From: Nocardia sputorum
Lineage (GTDB): Bacteria; Actinomycetota; Actinomycetes; Mycobacteriales; Mycobacteriaceae
NCBI RefSeq assembly: GCF_027924405.1
Contig: NZ_AP026978.1
Coordinates: 2,728,001-2,792,000, forward strand
Direction of reading: 5' to 3'
DNA length: 64,000 nucleotides
Position 1 is the first letter of the stretch. Each line of letters starts with the position of its first letter. The translations under genes were made by a program, and so were the position numbers. This document shows, piece by piece, positions 58,760 through 64,000 of the stretch. The notes under the pieces are model-generated. The model saw only the letters and a program-made list of their open reading frames with translations, had not been told where the DNA came from and ran no database searches.

Positions 58760-59518
58760 ATGAGGGCGCACCGGAACGATTCGAGCAAGCCCGAGGCGGG
58801 CACGCGGCGGAACAGGGCCACGGGCCCGGTCGAACCGCACGCCTCCGCGCGCTCGCAGGGGCGGGTGGGCGACAACCCGACCGTCGCGGAGTTCTCGGCG
58901 GCGGTGGGTGACGCGTGGGCCGACCTCACCGCACTGGACGCCAGATCGCGCCGCATCGTCGACGCCGCCCGCGACTGCTTCGCCGAGGTGGGATTCGAGG
59001 AGACGACGATGGTCCGCATCGCCGAGGGGGCCGGCGTCGGCGTCGCCACGGTCTATCGCCGGTTCGGCACCAAGTCCGCCCTGGTGCGGTACGCCCTCAT
59101 GGCCGAATCACAGCGGGTCGGCATCATCGTGGCGGAGGCGGTGCAGCGCTCGGCGGGTCCGGTGAGCGCGCTGGCGGAAATGTTCTCGGCGTTCGTGAGC
59201 GAGGCGAAGGCCCCGCGTCTGCTGACGCACAGCCTGCGCGTCTCGTCGGCGGCCGGTGAACTCACGCGGTTCCTCACCGGTGACGAATTCATCGAGCAGG
59301 GCCGGACCTTGGTCGCGCGCTTCATCGTGCACTGGCAGAAGCGGGGCGAACTGGGCGTCTTCGACGCCGAGGTGGTCGCCGAGCTGTTCGTCCGCCTGAC
59401 GATGTCGTTCATCTCCAATCCGCGGGGCGCGCTGCCGCTCGCCGATGCCGCGGCGGCGAAGGAGTTCGCCCGGCGATTCCTGGCGCCACTGTTGTTCCCG
59501 CACCCGGGCGCAGGTTAG
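58760..59518 (+). CDS. TetR family transcriptional regulator with N-terminal extension
   Basis: The 252-residue protein has an unusual polar N-terminal extension of about 60 residues before the TetR helix-turn-helix at 83-106 (MVRIAEGAGVGVATVYRRFGTK). The ligand domain follows, with SAGPVSALAEMFSAFVSEAK and FVRLTMSFISNPRGALPL. Its operator candidates are the two matched dyads at 57571 and 58632. It likely represses the MpaB gene, itself and the helical-repeat gene. ATG 58760 follows TAGGCTCACGCCG, with no strong ribosome site, so the start is not certain. Confidence 0.88.
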   Translation: MRAHRNDSSKPEAGTRRNRATGPVEPHASARSQGRVGDNPTVAEFSAAVGDAWADLTALDARSRRIVDAARDCFAEVGFEETTMVRIAEGAGVGVATVYRRFGTKSALVRYALMAESQRVGIIVAEAVQRSAGPVSALAEMFSAFVSEAKAPRLLTHSLRVSSAAGELTRFLTGDEFIEQGRTLVARFIVHWQKRGELGVFDAEVVAELFVRLTMSFISNPRGALPLADAAAAKEFARRFLAPLLFPHPGAG

Positions 59519-59529
59519 TCACCCGGCGG

Positions 59530-60519
59530 CTACTGCTTGGGGCGCACGCGATAAGCCGCTGACTTCAGTTCCCGCTCCTGCATGCGCTGTATGCACCGAT
59601 GGTGCTTCCTGGCGTGGTAGGCGATGGGGAAGTAGGTGAGCCGCTCCGGAAGCACCCGATAGGCGAAGCGGATGACGGTGTAGACGCGTTCGAGCTGCCG
59701 CTGTTCCCGTTCGCTCCACTCGACCCCGACCATGGCGCGCAGGCGCGGATCGAGCAGTCCGACGATGGACAGGTAGTTGAAACGCAGCATGGGGCGGGCC
59801 AGCCCGCGGACGAGGGCGCGAAGGGGCCCGGGCAATGCCCGCAGTTGCTCGGTATCGCCGTCGCGCAGATCGGCGAACTGCCGGCGCACGTCGTCGGTCG
59901 CGCAGAGCACGTCGGTGACCATGTGCTCGTAGTAGGCGTCGAATTCCGCCCTATTCGAGGGGTAGCCCTTCATCGGTACGCGCAGGATCCGGGCGATGCG
60001 GATGTTGTCCGCGAGCAGATCATCGAGCTCGGCCGCGGTGAACTCGCGACCGATCAGCAGGGGCCCCGCCTTGGCGGTGGTCACGTAGGCGGTGGCGATC
60101 ACCCATTGATACGCCCCGGGATCGAGCGCGCTGATGTGCTTGCCCTCGGCGTTGCGCATGGTCAGCGGTTCGTGCAGGGACCGAAGCCGCTTGCCCTCCT
60201 CGATGGCCTCCAGACCGCCGTAGGTCCAGCGCAGCACCGAGTCGACGGAGCGGATCGCGCGGCCCAGCGGATCGGTGCGGGCGACCGAATACCGGTCGAC
60301 GACATCCCGGATCACCGGGTGCAGTCCCTGCATCGCGAACGCGGCGCCCTCGACCACGAGATAGGTCCAGTGACCGACCATCTCGGCGGTCATCGAATCC
60401 GGGGACACCAGCTCGATCCGCTCACCGTCGACCGACACCTCTCGGGTGGCAGCCGCCTTCGTGGTCGCTTCGGGAGTCGCCGTCTGGATTGTGACGGCAT
60501 TACGCGCGGCTCTGGTCAT
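59530..60519 (-). CDS. Oxygenase MpaB family protein (DUF2236), third copy, beside the mce operon
   Basis: The 329-residue protein has DUF2236 features: MVGHWTYLVVEGAAFAMQGLHPVI, GLEAIEEGKRLRSLHEPL, YQWVIATAYVTTAKAGPLL and LDPRLRAMVGVEWSEREQRQLE. An AGGAGAAG ribosome site supports ATG 60519 (or 60522). It starts 40 bp after the mas stop and so is probably the last gene of the mce transcript, an unusual partner for a lipid importer. It may oxidise the imported lipid; this is inference. It converges on the TetR gene, with only 11 bp between stops. Confidence 0.78.
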   Translation of the reverse strand: MTRAARNAVTIQTATPEATTKAAATREVSVDGERIELVSPDSMTAEMVGHWTYLVVEGAAFAMQGLHPVIRDVVDRYSVARTDPLGRAIRSVDSVLRWTYGGLEAIEEGKRLRSLHEPLTMRNAEGKHISALDPGAYQWVIATAYVTTAKAGPLLIGREFTAAELDDLLADNIRIARILRVPMKGYPSNRAEFDAYYEHMVTDVLCATDDVRRQFADLRDGDTEQLRALPGPLRALVRGLARPMLRFNYLSIVGLLDPRLRAMVGVEWSEREQRQLERVYTVIRFAYRVLPERLTYFPIAYHARKHHRCIQRMQERELKSAAYRVRPKQ

Positions 60520-60559
60520 CATCTTCTCCTGTTCGGGCACCATGGAAGCCGGTGCCTGC

Positions 60560-61240
60560 TCATCGCGGTGCGGGCGCGGGCAGATCCGGGGTGACGCCGC
60601 CGACGTCGGTGATGGTCCAGTCGGCGGCGCGGTTGAGCGTGACGGTGTAGGCGGCGGTCGCGGTGACGCCCTCGGGCGTCTGCCTGCTCCGCGAATTCAT
60701 GTCGACGAAAACCTGCACGACGTACAGATCACCGTCGCGCCGGGAGACTTTCGCGGCGAGCAGCTTCGCCGTCGCGGTGTATTCCATCTGGCTCAACCAC
60801 GGCCCGACGACGTCGACCGCCGCCGACAGCTTGGGTGCGAGCTGCTGGCTCACGCCGGTCTGCAGGGCTTTCCGCCATCCCTCGATATCGCCCGCCCGTA
60901 CCTGCGACACAGTGAGCGCGTATGTCGAGGCGGCCTGTTCGGCGGCCGCGTCGACCGCGAGCTGCGCACGCAGCGACGCCAGTTCGTCGTCGGAACTGTC
61001 GCCGAGCCGGCCGACAGCGAACGATACGGCGGCCACGACGGCGAGCGCGGTCACCACCAGCGCGGCGGCGGTGGAACGGGTTGGTCGTCGGGGAACGCGC
61101 AGGCGTCGTGGGCTTCCGGCCCTGCCGGGCGTGTCTACCGGTTCGCCTTGGTCATCGACGACGGCACGGTCGGGTTCGGCTCCGGGTTCACTTGCGGTGC
61201 GGCTCGCGGCCTTCCGGACGGTCTTGTCGGTGGTGCTCAT
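60560..61240 (-). CDS. mas: Mce-associated membrane protein
   Basis: The 226-residue protein has a charged cytoplasmic N-terminus (1-56), one membrane helix (57-76, TAAALVVTALAVVAAVSFAV) and an outer domain with AAEQAASTYALTVSQVRAGDIE, then PEGVTATAAYTVTLNRAADW. This is the layout of Mas proteins, which accompany Mce transporters and are thought to stabilise the complex. The start overlaps the MceF stop by 4 bp (ATGA), so it belongs to the operon. A second Mas gene, common in such operons, is not present; MpaB follows instead. Confidence 0.88.
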   Translation of the reverse strand: MSTTDKTVRKAASRTASEPGAEPDRAVVDDQGEPVDTPGRAGSPRRLRVPRRPTRSTAAALVVTALAVVAAVSFAVGRLGDSSDDELASLRAQLAVDAAAEQAASTYALTVSQVRAGDIEGWRKALQTGVSQQLAPKLSAAVDVVGPWLSQMEYTATAKLLAAKVSRRDGDLYVVQVFVDMNSRSRQTPEGVTATAAYTVTLNRAADWTITDVGGVTPDLPAPAPR

Positions 61241-62217
61241 CGTTCTCCTTCCCCGACCGGCGGTGTCCGGAGGGTGATCCGCAAGCGGTCGCCGGGTAAT
61301 GCGGTGAGGGCCCGGTCGAGCAGGGTCGCCATGTCGACCACCCCGAGCGAGGCCCCGGACGCCGACGAGACCGGCCGCAGCGCCACGCCGAGCGCGCCGA
61401 GTTCGGGAGCGAGCTGTCGCAGGAAGTCGACGAAACGCTGCTCCTCTTCCCGCCAGGAACCGAGCACTTCGCGACCGCGCAACAGCGCCGACCCCTCGAA
61501 CAGATACAGGTAGGACACGCCGAGCGTCTCCCCGAACCGGTCGAGTTGCGGCGGCGCGGCGGTCAGCGCGGGCCGCACCCAGTCGACGTCGGGCATGAGG
61601 CGCAGCAGATTACGCAGCACCGCTTCGAGCGAAGGCTGATGCCGGGCCAGCGTGAGCGCGAGCAGTCCGGCGGCTCGTGCGATGGACGGCGCCATCTGCC
61701 CGGCATGCTCGACCGCCGCGGCGAACGTGTCCACCAGCCGGCCGATCGCGGCCGCGTCGGTCTGGTCGAGCAGACGTGACGACGCGGCCAGCAGTTCCGG
61801 CACGGTGGCGGGCGTGTCGATCGTGCCGATCAGCTCGTCACCGTCGTGCAGGTAAGCCGTGCGGCCGGGGTCGTCGATCGGACCGGGCAGGAACGCGAAG
61901 ACGGGCTCGCCGAGCGCGGACAGGTTCTCGATCTTCATCGCGGTGTTCGCCGGGATCCGGTGGACGCGGTCGTAGGACAGCCGGACCCGGACGGCTCCGG
62001 GCACGCTGCGCACCTCGTCGACGGTTCCGATGTCGACGCCCCGGTAGACGACGGCCGAGCCGGGGCGCAGACCTGCGGCGTGGTCCATGCGCACCGTGAC
62101 GCGGTCGCGCGCGGCCATCGGCTCGACATCGAGGACGCCGAGCATCAGGTAGCCGCTGCCGAGCGCGGTGACCACCGCCAGCGCCAGGCCGGACAACCAC
62201 GCGGGAATCCGGGTCAT
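61237..62217 (-). CDS. MCE family protein, MceF-type
   Basis: The 326-residue protein has an N-terminal membrane helix (7-27), then the MCE domain with RVTVRMDHAAGLRPGSAVVYRGVDIGTVDEV and a helical C-terminal tail. These proteins form the periplasmic channel that carries lipids to the Mce permease. MceF is the last subunit, which fits its place after the MceE lipoprotein and before mas. It overlaps both neighbours by 4 bp. Lipid substrate (steroid, fatty acid or other) cannot be read from sequence. Confidence 0.88.
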   Translation of the reverse strand: MTRIPAWLSGLALAVVTALGSGYLMLGVLDVEPMAARDRVTVRMDHAAGLRPGSAVVYRGVDIGTVDEVRSVPGAVRVRLSYDRVHRIPANTAMKIENLSALGEPVFAFLPGPIDDPGRTAYLHDGDELIGTIDTPATVPELLAASSRLLDQTDAAAIGRLVDTFAAAVEHAGQMAPSIARAAGLLALTLARHQPSLEAVLRNLLRLMPDVDWVRPALTAAPPQLDRFGETLGVSYLYLFEGSALLRGREVLGSWREEEQRFVDFLRQLAPELGALGVALRPVSSASGASLGVVDMATLLDRALTALPGDRLRITLRTPPVGEGER

Positions 62218-63239
62218 GGCAGCACTCCGATCAGGCGGAGCAGGATGAGCGCGTCCACGTCCCGGTCGGAGCTGCCCGCGAGCCCGACGCGCCGCAGATC
62301 CAGTGCGGGGTCGCCGAGGAACGAAACGACTTTGCCGGACAGCACTTCCGCGAGCAGCGCGCCGTTGCCCACCCAGACCGTCGCGTCGGGCGAGGGCTCA
62401 CGCAACAGGATCGCCGTTCGCTCCATCGCGTCGTTGAGCGGGGGCAGCCGGGGGATGAGCCAGTCCAACCCGGTGGTGAGGGTGTTGACGTCGATCACGA
62501 CGTTGAGCACCGCGGTCATGAATTCCGGGACGCGCCCGAGCCGCCGTGCCGCGGTCTCCGAGAAGACGAATCCGACGTCCTCGCGCATCTGATGCAGTCG
62601 CTGCGTCAGTTGCGCGGTGGCAGCGACGATCCGGTCGATGTCGTCGATCCCGTCGGCCGCGTCACCGAGATCGGCGGCGATGCGCCCCGCCAGCTCCCTG
62701 GTCTCGGCGGGGTCCTCGGGCAGGGCGCTGCTCATCCGCTCGATGGCGTCCTGCATCCTGGCGGCGCTGCCCCCGTTGACGAACGCGGCCATCCGCTCGA
62801 GGATCTGCTCGATCTGCGGGCCGGTGCCGGTGTCGCGCAACGGAATCGTGTCCCCGTCGTGGAGCAGACCGGCGCGATCGTCGGGCGGTGGCGACAGCGC
62901 GAGGTAGATATCGCCGAGGACGGTGGTCTGCCGCAGCTCGGCGCGTGTTCCGACCGGGAGGCGCACGCCCGCGCGCACGTCGATGTGCGCCACCGCGGCG
63001 TGCGGCACGAGGTCGATCGAACGCAGCTGCCCGACGTCCGCGCCGTTGCTGCGGACCCGGGCGCCTGCGGGCAGGCTCAGCACGGTTTCGAATTCGATGG
63101 CGAGACGGTAGGTGGGCCCGTCGACTCCGGTTCCGGGTAGCGCGTGGTCGCTCGGGTCGAAACCGCAACCGGCGAGCAGGATGACGGTGATGCCCGCGTG
63201 CAGCAGCCGCCGTGCGGCCGGGCGCAGTCTCCGGTTCAT
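62214..63239 (-). CDS. MCE family lipoprotein, MceE-type
   Basis: The 341-residue protein has a lipobox LLAGC (C25) after a basic start and short hydrophobic segment, so it should be a lipoprotein, as MceE (LprK-type) is. The MCE domain follows: YRLAIEFETVLSLPAGARVRSNGADVGQL and RAELRQTTVLGDIYLALS. A helical C-terminal region completes it. The ATG overlaps the MceD stop and its stop overlaps the MceF start, each by 4 bp. It is part of a lipid import channel. The C-terminus ends in LIGVLP. Confidence 0.9.
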   Translation of the reverse strand: MNRRLRPAARRLLHAGITVILLAGCGFDPSDHALPGTGVDGPTYRLAIEFETVLSLPAGARVRSNGADVGQLRSIDLVPHAAVAHIDVRAGVRLPVGTRAELRQTTVLGDIYLALSPPPDDRAGLLHDGDTIPLRDTGTGPQIEQILERMAAFVNGGSAARMQDAIERMSSALPEDPAETRELAGRIAADLGDAADGIDDIDRIVAATAQLTQRLHQMREDVGFVFSETAARRLGRVPEFMTAVLNVVIDVNTLTTGLDWLIPRLPPLNDAMERTAILLREPSPDATVWVGNGALLAEVLSGKVVSFLGDPALDLRRVGLAGSSDRDVDALILLRLIGVLP

Positions 63240-64000
63240 CGCGTGCCTCCGACGGTTGCGAGGAGGGCCGCAGGCAGCGGCATCGCGGCGGACTTCGCCG
63301 AAAGCACCGCGCACGTCCGCGGATCCGGTACCGACGCGCACAGCGCCTGCGCGTCGGCCGCGCCGAGCACGAGTGTGGGTGGGCGGTAGTCGAACGTGAC
63401 GCCGGACCCGTCCTGGATCATGTTCCGCAACATGGTCATGACCCCCGGCACGCCCGCGAGCAGATCACGGGATTCCTCGGCCCTGGTTCGCGCCAACGTC
63501 ACGATCGGGACCGAGGATTCGAGGATCTCCATCAGGTAGGGGAAGTGGTGGTTGAACAACCGGTCGAGCGGGCCGATCGCCGCCGCGAGCTTGCCGACCA
63601 GGATCTTGACGATCACCAGGGTGCGTTCGAGCAGTTCCAGCCCGGGCCCGAAGGTGATCAGCGAGGTCTTGATGTCGGTCCATTCGGCGGCAGCGAACCG
63701 GCTCAATTCGGCGGAGTTGTCCAGCAGTTCGCCGAGCTGGGTCGCGAACGTGTCCGGCGCGGCCAGCAGATCCGACAACTGCCGCAGCTGCCGATCGACG
63801 GCCGGGCCGAGTCCGTGCACTTCGCGGTCCGCGCCGTCGAGCAGCGCTCGCAACGGTGTGGTGCCGTCCGGTCCGGGGCGGGTGATGTCGTCGAGCAGCC
63901 CGGTGAACGAGCCCAGCGCGTCGGATACGCTCACCGGTGTCGCCGTATGGTCGGGCTGGACGCACTGATCCGCGGGCAGCGCCGGTCCGCCCCGCGGCGA
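63236..64000 (-). CDS. MCE family protein, MceD-type, C-terminal part (5' truncated by window)
   Basis: The frame is open to the last base, giving 254 residues of the end of a longer protein. It reads RGGPALPADQCVQPDHT and then helical segments: LTRELLDNSAELSRFAAAEW-like ELLDNSAELSRFAAAEW, LERTLVIVKILVGKLAAAIG and PYLMEILESSVPIVTLARTRAEE. This is the helical tail domain of Mce proteins; the MCE domain lies outside the window. As it precedes MceE, it is MceD by position. The GTG at 63934 is inside the gene, not a start. Confidence 0.85.
   Translation of the reverse strand, partial: SPRGGPALPADQCVQPDHTATPVSVSDALGSFTGLLDDITRPGPDGTTPLRALLDGADREVHGLGPAVDRQLRQLSDLLAAPDTFATQLGELLDNSAELSRFAAAEWTDIKTSLITFGPGLELLERTLVIVKILVGKLAAAIGPLDRLFNHHFPYLMEILESSVPIVTLARTRAEESRDLLAGVPGVMTMLRNMIQDGSGVTFDYRPPTLVLGAADAQALCASVPDPRTCAVLSAKSAAMPLPAALLATVGGTR

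Noticed and set aside
1..64000. CRISPR arrays, insertion sequences, prophage or attachment sites
   Set aside because: No regularly spaced direct repeats, transposase motifs, integrase or tRNA-linked repeats were found; the only large repeat is the inverted pair in the esterase genes.

Overview
The window is high-GC DNA that looks like a chromosome of a mycolic-acid actinomycete, most likely Nocardia or a close relative. This rests on gene content: an mce operon with an Mce-associated membrane protein, two antigen 85-like secreted esterases, F420/PPOX-type and LLM oxidoreductases, several MpaB/DUF2236 oxygenase-family genes, many TetR/MarR regulators and frequent GTG starts. I saw no rRNA, tRNA, CRISPR array, insertion sequence or phage module. 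The species cannot be named from the sequence alone.

Layout. 1-8.9 kb: the end of an NDH-2-like flavoprotein, a TetR/saccharopine-dehydrogenase-like divergent pair, a spore photoproduct lyase-family radical SAM enzyme, a DUF2293 protein, an ArsR-ArsC fusion, a VOC protein, an APC permease, a zinc alcohol dehydrogenase and a decayed MmyB-type regulator. 9-22.3 kb: a small exported protein, a LysE exporter, manganese catalase, a Cys-rich HTH regulator divergent from two membrane proteins and folE, recQ, a beta-trefoil protein, an epimerase, an NCS1 transporter and unknowns. 22.5-38.6 kb: a glycoconjugate locus. Eleven minus-strand genes, mostly overlapping or closely spaced, encode GmhA, an HldE-like kinase/nucleotidyltransferase, a glycosyltransferase fused to a GmhB-like phosphatase, two GT9 and two other glycosyltransferases, a NodU/CmcH carbamoyltransferase, UDP-glucose dehydrogenase and a UDP-glucuronate decarboxylase-like epimerase. 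An aldehyde dehydrogenase and two paralogous GT2 genes diverge from it. The inferred output is a nucleotide-activated D-glycero-manno-heptose plus UDP-glucuronate/UDP-xylose, built into a carbamoylated glycan.

38.7-50.4 kb: a membrane protein, an orphan SLATT protein, an SDR-PPOX fusion, an MpaB/TetR pair, an F420-type protein, a large acyl-CoA dehydrogenase behind a strong promoter with tandem operator-like sites, an STAS protein, and a MarR/SDR pair around a perfect 20-bp palindrome. Three gene remnants (hydrolase end, thioester-reductase domain, AhpD-like) lie between 44.5 and 48.2 kb. 50.8-55.1 kb: a DUF1684/LLM gene pair, then two divergent antigen 85-like genes that share a base-for-base identical 480-bp inverted repeat. 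55.1-64 kb: DUF2505, a helical-repeat protein, an MpaB gene and a TetR gene tied together by two copies of one operator, and a second MpaB gene placed directly behind mas, mceF, mceE and the truncated mceD.

The strongest leads are the heptose/carbamoyl glycan locus with its GT2-GmhB fusion, the 480-bp identical inverted repeat in the esterase pair, and the small TetR/MpaB regulon defined by a repeated operator. All functions are inferred from sequence motifs and family knowledge; no database search was run.
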